DNA from: Planctomycetota bacterium
Lineage (GTDB): Bacteria > Planctomycetota > Phycisphaerae > Phycisphaerales > Phycisphaeraceae
Assembly (NCBI GenBank): GCA_026386955.1
Contig: JAPLMQ010000292.1
Location: forward strand, 43,768-106,555
Direction of reading: 5' to 3'
DNA length: 62,788 bases
Shown: positions 20,901-28,384 of the stretch, piece after piece
Position numbering within the stretch: the stretch's first letter is position 1
Layout of the letters: each line of letters starts with the position of its first letter
Translations under genes and position numbers: made by a program
Notes under the pieces: model-generated
Database searches by the model: none
The model's input: the letters and a program-made list of their open reading frames with translations, nothing else
What the model was told of the DNA's origin: nothing

Positions 20901-21263
20901 TCGTGGAGCAAGATGCTGCCGATCGGGCATCCCGGCGGGCCCGACCCCGAGCTGCCGATGCCCGCGGGCGAGCGGCGGTGGCGCGTGAAGCGGGCGGTGG
21001 TGACGGCGCTGGGGAAGATCGGCGACCCGCGGGCGGTGCAGCCGCTCGAGGCGGCGATGGCGCGCTGCGACGACTTCTTCACGGTTACCTCGCAGTTGGC
21101 GGTGGCGCTGGGGCGGTTGGGGGCGGCCAGCAGCGTGGCGGTGTTGGCGCGGCATTTGAACCACGCCGAGGTGAACACGAAGGAGCATGCCCGGCTGGCG
21201 CATGACGTGTTGACCGGCGCGATCACGCGGGCGAAGTTCGAGGCCGCGGCGGGGTTGGTGTAG
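17940..21263 (+). CDS. Heparinase II/III-like protein with C-terminal HEAT repeats
   Basis: 1107 aa from the ATG at 17940, which has GGAG nine bases upstream. The first ~330 residues form a helical toroid as in heparinase II/III and alginate-lyase-like proteins (DTHNHTHTISAPLGRWAIFY, SRAARFDNQILSNAFACAAV, GGYSGEGSTYHEQVVLPL). Beta-sandwich domains follow to about 900, including a GH2-like galactose-binding segment (VAALEVKVNGQVVAPQW, FDVTEAVVEGTNELAIS). The last ~190 residues are HEAT-like (WRVQVAAADALGRLGYTPAV, VKRAVVTALGKIGDPRAVQP). No signal peptide is visible, which is odd for a polysaccharide lyase. Related repeat modules lie on both sides of the gene. Confidence 0.7.
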   Translation: MNPLLLLEPVDALRRKLNDPASPLHAWWTHFVTLARQDPVFFSPWTVMAAVVTGEAQDRKLARDNFMRFVALAPEAAVAEDTHNHTHTISAPLGRWAIFYDWVADLGLFSPAEDQAIRQALLDHAFVYSLQQVQSRAARFDNQILSNAFACAAVGYVLGVRRGREPLAQRLLTAGVTWVEDVLRRLPEGGYSGEGSTYHEQVVLPLTMLASLLLKETTGRDVLALGVAPDGRPVRELLETSFRMIGPTGLLPGWDHYGFQPATIRAGLALQARLSGDPAPLAVARDLNLWGRLAHPAWEIDDRFWTLAWWPAEIDNAEAGASVPPYDPWLIGPVAGALQSRATRTRLFQYWDECGGIKESGRLQVDPNAVTLEALGSLILLDGYGEPPKDIEFPADRVVPYLGKRAIETVQEYVKSTWGNDVSDERAAAMCLDGSVGLSNTLIFDDESWYVPIQPKHGRGIALHHAGPLQALRADASAFYLDRYDVTRVSRASLLVDGRYVLVTDRVEAKSPHRVTWQAFVRRPARQEGETVVVETPEQVRCDVIPLQQGELKLLELENYPRMQSGSVRVQHSASDASTSHRIDVAMIPQSRLEDVQDLSAGWTRTIGARRDKVDMTTACLSDPMTEHGQPRVFTRKFKVNFGGKARGKKRRFLEIARGVAALEVKVNGQVVAPQWIQARGTWEGSACFLPWVFDVTEAVVEGTNELAISAPLFHGESVEGPVKLGVRLEPGVAKAERVGADSFRVSVGGSVDLVLMDHEGGRTAWAGGSADARFALLMGSGEVALAEATHLDLPASKTLPTGLMLRSQGPCDLAWTTERTIVSRTAGSGAMALSWTGGRIDLDLGGAVNVTYHGERAHEIVLQLPMTRPVFVNGELMGQLGGPGSAAVSLKLPAAKGKTGAKKGAETKTPASVAEVVRLAEREGLAAGEALVAALRSVDGDRDWRVQVAAADALGRLGYTPAVPMLLEMFATEEQVRTYPKLRRHWSWSKMLPIGHPGGPDPELPMPAGERRWRVKRAVVTALGKIGDPRAVQPLEAAMARCDDFFTVTSQLAVALGRLGAASSVAVLARHLNHAEVNTKEHARLAHDVLTGAITRAKFEAAAGLV

Positions 21264-21283
21264 CAGCGGATTGCGCCTGGTCA

Positions 21284-21500
21284 GAGACGGACACTGTGTG
21301 TCCGAAGAGGGGGCGATAGGCGGTACTCCGCCTCGCGCGAAGTGTCGCACGCGCGGGGATGGTGCGATCCACTTCCATGCCGCATCGACAGCATCCTTGT
21401 GGATGGCGTCATCGGTTTTCCGGGTCTTGGATGGCATTCGACGATTCGCGCGGGCGGGGTACCGCCTGCGCCCGGTCTTCGGACACACAGTGTCCGTCTC
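21284..21500. repeat. MITE-like element with perfect 25-bp terminal inverted repeats (family G)
   Basis: 217 bp. Left terminus 21284-21308 (begins GAGACGGACACTGTGTG) and right terminus 21476-21500 are exact reverse complements over 25 bases. Each terminus itself contains the small palindrome GGACACTGTGTGTCC. It starts 20 bases after the stop of the heparinase-like gene and contains no coding sequence that I recognise. Confidence 0.85.
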
Positions 21501-21501
21501 G

Positions 21502-21562
21502 GATCAGGCTGCGCCTGATGGAAGAGAAGAGAACTTCCGTCGCTTGCGCGTCCGGCCAACAA
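21502..21562. repeat. Repeat module E, copy 2
   Basis: Same module as 17766-17822, same strand: GATCAGGCTGCGCCTGATGG, then GAACTTCCGTCGC, ending TCCGGCCAACAA. It directly abuts the family G element and ends 15 bases before the stop of the next (minus-strand) gene. Confidence 0.75.
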
Positions 21563-21577
21563 ATGCGGCGTCGCGCC

Positions 21578-23740
21578 TCACTTCCCCGGGCCGCGGAGGA
21601 CTTGCCAGAGGCTGGAGAAGTCGTCGGTCCAGAGGAGCGTGCGGTCCTGGGGCTGGGTGTGCGGGCGGCGCAGGCCGAGGGTGGCGAGGAATTGTGGGTT
21701 GTTGGTGATGACGACCCAGACGGAGGGTTCGGTGCCGTGGCGTTCGGCGTCGCCGGGGGATTCGATGATCTGGGCGGGGCGGCCGAGGGATTGGGCGAGG
21801 CCGCGGGCGACGGGCTCGAGGTCGAGGAAGTGGTTGGAGATGTGGAGGGCGAGGAGGCCGTCGGGCTTGAGGTGTTGGGCGTAGAGCTGGCCACACTCGC
21901 GGGTGAGGAGGTGGATGGGGACGGCGTCGCCGGTGAAGGCGTCGACGATCAGCACGTCGAAGCGCTGGTTCTCGCCGCGGTCCCACTCGCGCTCGAGCAT
22001 GATGCGGGCGTCGCCCAGGACGACGGAGACCTCTGCGGGGTGCTGGTCGAGGAAGTGGAAGCGCGCGCGGGCGAGGGTCTCGACCTGGGGGTTGATCTCG
22101 TAGAAGCGGTAGCGGTCGCCGGGGTGGGCGTAGGTGGCGAGGGTGCCGGCGCCCATGCCGATGACGCCGACGTGGAGCGGGCCTTTTCCGGGGAGGGCGG
22201 GGAGGGCGAGGATGCCCGGGGAGGCGGCGGTGGCGTCGGCACCGCCGGGGCGCGGGAAGCGGTCGAGCACGATGCCCACGCCGGAGTCGCGGCCGTAGTA
22301 CATGGTGGGGAAGGCGCTGCGGGCGGAGTCGGTGAACTGGCTGCCGTGGATGACGTTGCCCTGGTGCATCTCGACGAAGTCGTTGCCGTCGCGCTGGGTC
22401 TGGTAGACGCGCAGGACGCCGTAGAAGTTGCGCCCGGCGGCGAGGCGGTGGCCGACGCGGCCGGAGTCGATGAGGACCACGCGGCCGAGGAAGAAGACGA
22501 TGATCGCGAGGCAGGCGGTGCCGAGGAGGAGGGTTGATTCAGGCCAGCGGCGGCGGAACAGCCATTCGCGGTCGCGCGCGGAGACGACGCCGGCGAGGAG
22601 GCAGCAGGCGGTGAGGCCGATGGGGTATTCCCAGAACGAGGTGAAGATCACCGGCGCGAGGAGGGCGACGAAGAGGCCGCCCGCGGCGCCGCCGGCGGCG
22701 ACGGTGAGGTAGAAGTGGGTGAGGAACTGGGGGTGGGGCTTGCGGCGGACGAGCTCGCCGTGGCAGAGCATGCAGCCGGCGAAGAGGGCGAGGCTGAGGA
22801 AGGCGATCTGCGTCGGCAGGCCGACGGAGACGTTGCGGGCGAGCGCCGCGGCCGAGCCGGTGCCGCCGACGATCAAGAGGAGCGTGCACCATCCCGGCGA
22901 GTACCACTCGGGGCGGTCGAAGCAGATGATGAAGGTGAGCAGGTAGAGGGCGAGCGGGAGGACCCAGAGGAAGGGGACGACGGCGACGTCCTGGCAGAGC
23001 TGGTTGGTGGTGGCGAGGAGCATGATCGAGCCGAGGGCGGCGAGGGCGGTCCAGATGAGGAGGACGGACCAGGTCGGCGCGGCGACGGGGGCGGCGGCAA
23101 GGTCGGCGGCGGCGTCTTGTGCGGCTACGTCGGCGGCTTCCTGGGCCTCGATCGCAGAGGCGTTGCGCCAGACGGTGACGGCGCAGGCCGAGCAGCCCAG
23201 GACGAAGACGACGTAGCCGACGGACCACGCGGAGGCCTGCGCGACGCGCGTGAGGTTGGGCTCGAAGAGCAGCGGGTAGGTGAGGAGCGCGAGGAGCGAG
23301 CCGGCGTTGGAGAGGCCGTAGAGCCGGTAGACCGCGCGCTGGGGCATGCGGCGGGTGAACCAGCTCTGCAGGAGAGGCCCGGTGGCGGAGAGGACGAAGT
23401 AGGGCCCGCCCACGCTGAAGGCGAGCATCGCGAGGATGCGTCCCGCGGCCATGCTGCTGTCGACCGGCTTCCACGCGGCGGAGACGGTCAGCGGCAGCGC
23501 GGCGAGCGAGGCGAGGAGCACGACGAGGTGGCAGAGCGCCTGCTGCCGCGGGCGGAGGAGCCGGCTCAAAAGGTGGGCGTAGGCGTAGCCACCCAGGAGG
23601 GTGACCTGGAAGAAGAGCATGCAGGTCGTCCAGACCGCGGGGCCGCCGCCGAACCAGGGGAGGACGAACCGGCCGACCAAGGGCTGGACCTGGAAGAGCA
23701 GGAACGCGCTGACGAGGATCGTGAGGGCGAGGAGGCTCAT
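21578..23740 (-). CDS. Membrane-embedded spermidine-synthase-like protein (SpeE-type fused to membrane domain)
   Basis: 720 aa from the ATG at 23740 (MSLLALTILVSAFLLFQVQP); the ATG at 23770 adds ten weaker residues. The N-terminal ~450 residues hold about a dozen membrane helices. The last third is a class I SAM-binding domain of the spermine/spermidine synthase type: GVIGMGAGTLATYAHPGD, YEINPQVETLARARFHF, VVLGDARIMLERE and DVLIVDAFTGDAVPIHLLT. Such fusions are common in planctomycetes and the substrate is unproven. It starts 33 bases after the GNAT stop (the alternative start would leave 3), so co-transcription is likely. Confidence 0.85.
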   Translation of the reverse strand: MSLLALTILVSAFLLFQVQPLVGRFVLPWFGGGPAVWTTCMLFFQVTLLGGYAYAHLLSRLLRPRQQALCHLVVLLASLAALPLTVSAAWKPVDSSMAAGRILAMLAFSVGGPYFVLSATGPLLQSWFTRRMPQRAVYRLYGLSNAGSLLALLTYPLLFEPNLTRVAQASAWSVGYVVFVLGCSACAVTVWRNASAIEAQEAADVAAQDAAADLAAAPVAAPTWSVLLIWTALAALGSIMLLATTNQLCQDVAVVPFLWVLPLALYLLTFIICFDRPEWYSPGWCTLLLIVGGTGSAAALARNVSVGLPTQIAFLSLALFAGCMLCHGELVRRKPHPQFLTHFYLTVAAGGAAGGLFVALLAPVIFTSFWEYPIGLTACCLLAGVVSARDREWLFRRRWPESTLLLGTACLAIIVFFLGRVVLIDSGRVGHRLAAGRNFYGVLRVYQTQRDGNDFVEMHQGNVIHGSQFTDSARSAFPTMYYGRDSGVGIVLDRFPRPGGADATAASPGILALPALPGKGPLHVGVIGMGAGTLATYAHPGDRYRFYEINPQVETLARARFHFLDQHPAEVSVVLGDARIMLEREWDRGENQRFDVLIVDAFTGDAVPIHLLTRECGQLYAQHLKPDGLLALHISNHFLDLEPVARGLAQSLGRPAQIIESPGDAERHGTEPSVWVVITNNPQFLATLGLRRPHTQPQDRTLLWTDDFSSLWQVLRGPGK

Positions 23741-23773
23741 GGGGGGCAACCGCGAAGGGGTCGCCCCCATCGC

Positions 23774-24223
23774 TCATCCGACGAGGGATTTTTCGAAGAT
23801 GACGAGGTTCGCGGCGTGGTCGGGGTCCCAACGCAGGCCGGCGATGTCGTAGCCGTGCTTGATCGCCATGTGGAGCATGGCGCGGTGGTGGTTGTGGCAC
23901 TCGAAGCGGAGGGTCTCGTAGCCGTGGCCCTGGGCCCAGGATTGGCCGGCCTCGATGAGCTGGCTGGCGACGCCGGCGCGGCGGAAGTCGGGGAGGACGC
24001 CCACGAGCCAGGTGAAGAAGACGTCGGGCTTGAGCTCGAAGCCGGTGAAGAAGCCGGCGGGCTTCTCGTCGACGAGGGCGATGAGGATCAGCGGGTTGTA
24101 TCGCCCCAGGAAGCGGCGGCGGAAGTGGGCGGCGTCGCGCGCGGGCTTGAAGACCTGGCTATAGAGGTCCGCCACCAGAGGCAGCTCGGCCTGACCCACG
24201 ACATCGATCTTCGCGTTCGCCAT
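23774..24223 (-). CDS. GNAT-family N-acetyltransferase
   Basis: 149 aa from the ATG at 24223 (MANAKIDVVGQAELPLVADL); the open frame upstream is not protein-like. The acetyl-CoA-binding motif A reads LVGVLPDFRRAGVASQLIEA (R/Q-x-x-G/A-x-S form), followed by HHRAMLHMAIKHGYDIAG in the usual final strand and helix. Substrate unknown. Second to last gene of the minus-strand run BNR, DedA, GNAT, SpeE-like. Confidence 0.88.
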   Translation of the reverse strand: MANAKIDVVGQAELPLVADLYSQVFKPARDAAHFRRRFLGRYNPLILIALVDEKPAGFFTGFELKPDVFFTWLVGVLPDFRRAGVASQLIEAGQSWAQGHGYETLRFECHNHHRAMLHMAIKHGYDIAGLRWDPDHAANLVIFEKSLVG

Positions 24224-24308
24224 GGTCCGTTTGATCCGTTGCGGGGCAGGTCGCGGTGCGGCGCCCGTCACCGCCGGCGGGCGACATCCCCGAGACATCT
24301 TATCCAGC

Positions 24309-24968
24309 TTAGGAGGCGGCGGGCGGCGGTGCGTCGGAAGGCGGCACCGCCTGCGTTGTGGAAGGCGGCGCGGGCGCGCGCTGGAGCGTGCGGCGATAGG
24401 CCACGACGCCGACGATCGCCACGACGACGGCCACGCCGATCAACCACGGCGTCGCGGCCTTGAAGGCCTCGGGGGCCTTGCGCCATTCGTCGCCCAGGAA
24501 GTAGCCGGTGAGGATGAAGAGGCTGGCCCAGAGCGTCGCCCCGCCGATGGCGAAGGGGGCGAAGGCGCGGAAGCGCATCTTGGTCGCGCCTGCCGTGAGG
24601 GCGGTGAGGTGGCGGACGCCCGGGACGTAGAAGCCCAGGACGATCGCCCACTTGCCGAAGCGCTCGAGGAAGGCCTCGAAGCGGTCGACGGTGGGGCGGT
24701 CGATGCCGAACCATTTGCCGTGCTTCTCGATGAACCAGACGCCCGCGAGCCTGCCCAGGAAGTAGCTGCCGCAGATCCCGGCATACGCCCCCGCGAGGCC
24801 GGCGGCGAAGACGCCCGGCAACGTGAAGGACTCCCCGCGCGAGGCGAGGTACCCAATGAAGGTGAGCAGCACCTCGTCGGGGACGGGCAGGCCCATGATC
24901 CCCAGGGCGAGCAGCACGAAGATCGCGCTGTAGCCGTAGGAGGTGATCCATTCCATGGCGTAGTGCAT
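24309..24968 (-). CDS. DedA-family (VTT domain) membrane protein
   Basis: 219 aa. DedA/SNARE-associated-type proteins are inner-membrane proteins linked to undecaprenyl-phosphate or phospholipid flipping. The conserved re-entrant segment appears as GLPVPDEVLLTFIGYLA and the second family motif as FYVPGVRHLTALTAGATKM, with membrane helices at the start (about 10-30), near 50-70, 140-160 and 175-195. The C-terminal tail is Pro/Ala-rich (APAPPSTTQAVPPSDAPPPA). Sixty bases separate it from the upstream BNR gene stop. Confidence 0.93.
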   Translation of the reverse strand: MHYAMEWITSYGYSAIFVLLALGIMGLPVPDEVLLTFIGYLASRGESFTLPGVFAAGLAGAYAGICGSYFLGRLAGVWFIEKHGKWFGIDRPTVDRFEAFLERFGKWAIVLGFYVPGVRHLTALTAGATKMRFRAFAPFAIGGATLWASLFILTGYFLGDEWRKAPEAFKAATPWLIGVAVVVAIVGVVAYRRTLQRAPAPPSTTQAVPPSDAPPPAAS

Positions 24969-25028
24969 GAGGCAGTCGGCTCCGGAATCGGCGCGCGGGT
25001 CGGACGGGCAATCGCGCCTGCGCGCGGG

Positions 25029-26141
25029 TCAGACGAAGTCGGCTTCGCGGAGCAGCATGCTCAGCCCGCCCTGCATGGTGGTGAGCCAGAGCTCGCCCGG
25101 GCGGTGCTCGAAGAGGCGCGGGTAGGACAGCCAGGCCCGGCGTTGGCGGGCGACGACGACGGGCTTGCTGAACGTCCCGCCGTCGTTCTCGGAGAAGGCG
25201 ATCGACAGCTCCTCGCGGTGGTTGCTCACGGGGACCTCGGACCAGAGGCCGTCGCCGCCGGTGAGGGGGAAGGAGGATTGGCCTTCGGGGTAGAGGCGGT
25301 TCCAGACGAGCATGAGCCTGCCGGAGGCGAGGCGCTTGAGCAGGCCCGGGGCGCTGCTGGCGTCGATCTCGGAGGGGGCGATGTCGCGCCAGGAGCGCCC
25401 GCCGTCGGTGGAGACGGCCTTCCAGAAGCGGCCCCAGTTGGTGCGCAGGAGCATGGCGACGCTGCCGTCGCGCAGTTCCTCGATGGTCGCCTCGGTGACG
25501 CCGCCGTGGTGGCCGCAGCCGCCGAGGTCGATGATGTTGCTGGGGGCCCAGGTCGCGCCTTGGTCGTCGCTGCCGTAGGTCAGGACGCTGTGCCGCCCGG
25601 GGTTATGGAGGAACTTCATGGAGGAGATGAGGACGCGCCCGGACTTGAGCTGGATGGCGTTGCGGATCTCGCCGGTCCAGTCCTGGTGGAGCATGTGCGG
25701 GGCCGCCCAGGTCTTGCCGCCGTCGGTGCTGCGCATGACGTAGTGCGGGAGGCGCGTGCCGGGGAGGGCGTCCTTGAGTTCGTCGCGCCACAGCCAGAGG
25801 CGCTCATTGGTGTTCATGAAGGAGAGGATGACGGTCCCCTCGCGGGTGACGAGCAGGACGCGCTCGTTGCTGATCTTGAGGTCCTTGGTGTAGGGGTCGG
25901 CGTTCCAGAGCGGGCGCGGCGACCAGGTCTTGCCGGCGTCGCGGCTGACGAGGGCCTCGGTGTGGTTGACGGTCATCAGCTCGTTTGCCTTGCCGGCCCC
26001 CGGAAGGCGCACGAAGGGGCCTTGGAGGGCGCAGGGGAGCGGAAGGGATTTTTCGTGGAGCCAGAGCGGGGCGGGCTTGGGGGTCGCCTTGGCCTTGGGT
26101 GCGGTCTTGCGCGCGGAGCGGCGCGGGGCGGGACGCGGCAT
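25029..26141 (-). CDS. BNR/Asp-box sialidase-like six-bladed propeller protein
   Basis: 370 aa from the ATG at 26141, which has GAGG six bases upstream; the frame upstream overlaps the family D repeat zone and is not used. Asp boxes recur through the protein: SRDAGKTWS, STDGGKTWA, SDDQGATWA, STDGGRSWR and SENDGGTFS. This is the exo-alpha-sialidase superfamily fold. I cannot point to the full Arg triad, so activity on sialic acid is not claimed. The N-terminus is basic (PRPAPRRSARKTAPKAKATP) and not a signal peptide. First gene of the run down to the SpeE-like gene. Confidence 0.85.
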   Translation of the reverse strand: MPRPAPRRSARKTAPKAKATPKPAPLWLHEKSLPLPCALQGPFVRLPGAGKANELMTVNHTEALVSRDAGKTWSPRPLWNADPYTKDLKISNERVLLVTREGTVILSFMNTNERLWLWRDELKDALPGTRLPHYVMRSTDGGKTWAAPHMLHQDWTGEIRNAIQLKSGRVLISSMKFLHNPGRHSVLTYGSDDQGATWAPSNIIDLGGCGHHGGVTEATIEELRDGSVAMLLRTNWGRFWKAVSTDGGRSWRDIAPSEIDASSAPGLLKRLASGRLMLVWNRLYPEGQSSFPLTGGDGLWSEVPVSNHREELSIAFSENDGGTFSKPVVVARQRRAWLSYPRLFEHRPGELWLTTMQGGLSMLLREADFV

Positions 26142-26264
26142 GGTGGACCTCGGGGAACGGTGGAACGCGGGACGCAACATCCCGCGGGAGTCGCATGGCG
26201 GGAACGTCAGGTGGTCAAACGGCGGTGGATCATACGGATTCGACTGGAACAGGAGGCCCTTGTC

Positions 26265-26424
26265 TGGTGCCACATGTCATCGTACTCGTGACATGTGTCT
26301 TGGGAGGACGTGTGATCCACCTCCGACCAGACGCGCTGAGATGCTTTGAATCATGGGGTTTTCGCTGGGCCGTGAGCCTTCCGTTCCCCGGCACATGTCA
26401 CGAGTACGATGACATGTGGCACCA
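26265..26424. repeat. MITE-like element with perfect 33-bp terminal inverted repeats (family D, copy 1)
   Basis: 160 bp. Termini 26265-26297 and 26392-26424 are exact reverse complements over 33 bases, outer end TGGTGCCACATG. Each terminus is also a hairpin on its own (CACATGTCA, nine-base loop, TGACATGTG). The core of about 95 bp has no coding capacity that I recognise. Confidence 0.9.
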
Positions 26425-26467
26425 GGCGTCGCGAGGCGCATTCGCGCCGGCGAGGCGGGTCACGCTC

Positions 26468-26495
26468 CTCCGTCGCTTGCGCGTCCGGCTAACAA
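26468..26495. repeat. Repeat module E, partial copy 3
   Basis: CTCCGTCGCTTGCGCGTCCG followed by GCTAACAA, close to the ends of the modules at 17822 and 21562 and of the element at 51486-51669. It lies between a family D element and the stop of the UxaA-family gene. Confidence 0.65.
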
Positions 26496-26515
26496 GACCA
26501 GGTCGCTTCGCGACC

Positions 26516-27718
26516 TCAGCGGATCACCGGCAAACACGACGGCCAGATCGGCTCGAAGCTCTTGTAGGTCAGGATGAACTCCTGGTGCCCCAGCCCCTCG
26601 GAGCAGGTCTGCTCGCCCTCGGCCACGCGGAGGATCTTCCCGTACAGCTCGCGGCCGACGTCCTCCAGCGAGCCCCGGCTCTCCAAAATCCGCCCCGCGT
26701 CGATGTCCATGTCCTCGCTCATCCGGCGGTACGTCACGGAGTTCGCGCAGACCTTGATCACCGGCGAGATCGCGCTGCCGACCACCGAGCCGCGCCCGGT
26801 CGAGAAGAGGATGACGTGGGCCCCGCAGGCGATGAGCTCGACGATCTCGGCGTTGTCGGAGATGTTGGGGAAGCCGAAGCGCACCTCGCCGTCGGGCACG
26901 ACGTCGAGCAGGTAGAGCCCGCCCCGGGGCGGGACGTCGCCGGGCTTGATCAGGCCGTCGATGGTCTTGCTCCCGCTCTTGGAGTAGGCGCCGAGGGACT
27001 TCTCCTCGAGGGTGGTCAGGCCGCCCTCGGCGTTGCCCGCGGCGAAGGAGCCGTGCCCGAGCACGTCGTAGTAGTGGGCCGCCTTCTCGACGGAGCGGAT
27101 GAGCTCCTTGCCCAACTCGGGCGTGCGGGCCCGCCCGCCCATGTGGTGCTCGCAGCCGATCAGCTCGCCGGTCTCCTCGAAGATGGAGGTTCCGCCCGCC
27201 TCGACGAGCAGGTCGGAGGCGAGGCCGATGGCGGGGTTGGCGGTCAGGCCGGAGGTCGCGTCGGAGCCGCCGCAGATGGTGCCGATGATGATGTCGGCGG
27301 GGGACATCTCGACGCGCGGGACCTTGGCGATGGTCTTGAGCGCCTCCTCGATCCACTTCACGCCCGCCTCGACGGTCTTGCGCGTGCCGCCGGTCTCCTG
27401 GATGATCTGCAGCCCCGCGGGGCGACCCGAGGCCTGGATGGCCTTGCCGAGGTTGGCGCGGTCGAAGCTCTCGCAGCCTAGGGAGACCAGCAGCACGCCG
27501 CCCACGTTGGGGTGGGTGCAGAGCTTGGTCATGACCTGGTTGGCGTACTTGTTGGGGAAGCAGCCGGGGAAGCCGATGAGGTGGACGGGCTGCCCGGGGA
27601 GGTGCTTGAAGCGCGAGACGATCTCCCGCGAGACGTGGTGGGCGCACTCGACGAGGTAGGCGACGACGATGACGTTGCGGATGCCTTTGCGGCCGTCGGA
27701 GCGGAGGTAGCCGAGCAT
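26516..27718 (-). CDS. UxaA-family hydro-lyase, large (C-terminal-type) subunit
   Basis: 400 aa from the ATG at 27718 (MLGYLRSDGRKGIRNVIVVA) with AGGA about eight bases upstream. It matches the catalytic C-terminal portion of altronate/galactarate dehydratase (UxaA, GarD) and the large subunit SuyB of sulfolactate sulfo-lyase. Typical blocks are FPGCFPNKYANQVM, GTICGGSDATSGLTANPAIG, EETGELIGCEHHMGGRA and LFSTGRGSVVGSAISPVIKV. Family members use iron and need a small SAF-domain partner, here the gene at 28965-29330, separated from it by two unrelated genes. Altronate, galactarate and sulfolactate are all possible substrates. Confidence 0.88.
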   Translation of the reverse strand: MLGYLRSDGRKGIRNVIVVAYLVECAHHVSREIVSRFKHLPGQPVHLIGFPGCFPNKYANQVMTKLCTHPNVGGVLLVSLGCESFDRANLGKAIQASGRPAGLQIIQETGGTRKTVEAGVKWIEEALKTIAKVPRVEMSPADIIIGTICGGSDATSGLTANPAIGLASDLLVEAGGTSIFEETGELIGCEHHMGGRARTPELGKELIRSVEKAAHYYDVLGHGSFAAGNAEGGLTTLEEKSLGAYSKSGSKTIDGLIKPGDVPPRGGLYLLDVVPDGEVRFGFPNISDNAEIVELIACGAHVILFSTGRGSVVGSAISPVIKVCANSVTYRRMSEDMDIDAGRILESRGSLEDVGRELYGKILRVAEGEQTCSEGLGHQEFILTYKSFEPIWPSCLPVIR

Positions 27719-27762
27719 GGGGGAGGTCCTGGAGGCGGGGCGGATCGGGCGATTGAAAAGCG

Positions 27763-28320
27763 TCACGAACTCGCGGGAATCTTAGCCTCTTTGGCGGGGG
27801 AGGGTTCGCCGCACTCGGGGCAGGCGGAGGGGCTGGCGCGGAGGTCGTAGCCGCAGCGCGTGCAGTGGCCGGGTTGGGGGCGGCGGCGATGGCGCACCAG
27901 CCAGGCAAGGGGAAGGATCGAGAAAAGAAACAACAGAAACCAATCCGCGATGGCCACTTCAAAATCATCACCGTTGGAGGCATGTATCCCACCAATAGCC
28001 AACGGCGTCCAAATCGTGCTGGGCGCAGTTCGCCTATGCGATCCATGCCTCACCGAGCAGTTTGTCAATCGCTGTGACCAAGAAATGGGGATATGGGACC
28101 AGCCCATGGTCACCAACCCATCCTCGAACAGCACATACTCGCCATCAGTGACGCTGGTAAAGGGCCCTGTAGTGGCCAAGTGAACGAGCCAGAGCCTCTC
28201 AGTGGTTGCCCATGAGATGTTGCGCGCCCATAAGCCAGCCACGACGACGAACATCAGGATCGATGCGAGCGTGAGCCCATTGAAGATGACGCATATGACG
28301 CGGCGTCGGCCCGGCTTCAT
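27763..28320 (-). CDS. Membrane protein with C-terminal double-Cys zinc ribbon (paralog 2)
   Basis: 185 aa. One N-terminal helix (about residues 10-33, VICVIFNGLTLASILMFVVV), a loop domain of about 90 residues, a second helix (about 127-143, FLLFLFSILPLAWLV) and a C-terminal zinc ribbon CTRCGYDLRASPSACPECGE. The ribbon type is frequent in Phycisphaerae and is probably cytoplasmic. Paralogous to the next gene upstream in layout and ribbon (shared CGYDLRAS and CPECGEP, then PAK-AKI). Not recognised functionally. It begins 64 bases after the stop of its paralog and ends 44 bases before the UxaA large subunit start. Confidence 0.75.
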   Translation of the reverse strand: MKPGRRRVICVIFNGLTLASILMFVVVAGLWARNISWATTERLWLVHLATTGPFTSVTDGEYVLFEDGLVTMGWSHIPISWSQRLTNCSVRHGSHRRTAPSTIWTPLAIGGIHASNGDDFEVAIADWFLLFLFSILPLAWLVRHRRRPQPGHCTRCGYDLRASPSACPECGEPSPAKEAKIPASS

Positions 28321-28384
28321 CGCTCATCACTCCGGCGGCGGCGCGTCAGTGCCAGGCGGGGGCTGTTCGGGTGATCGAAAATCG

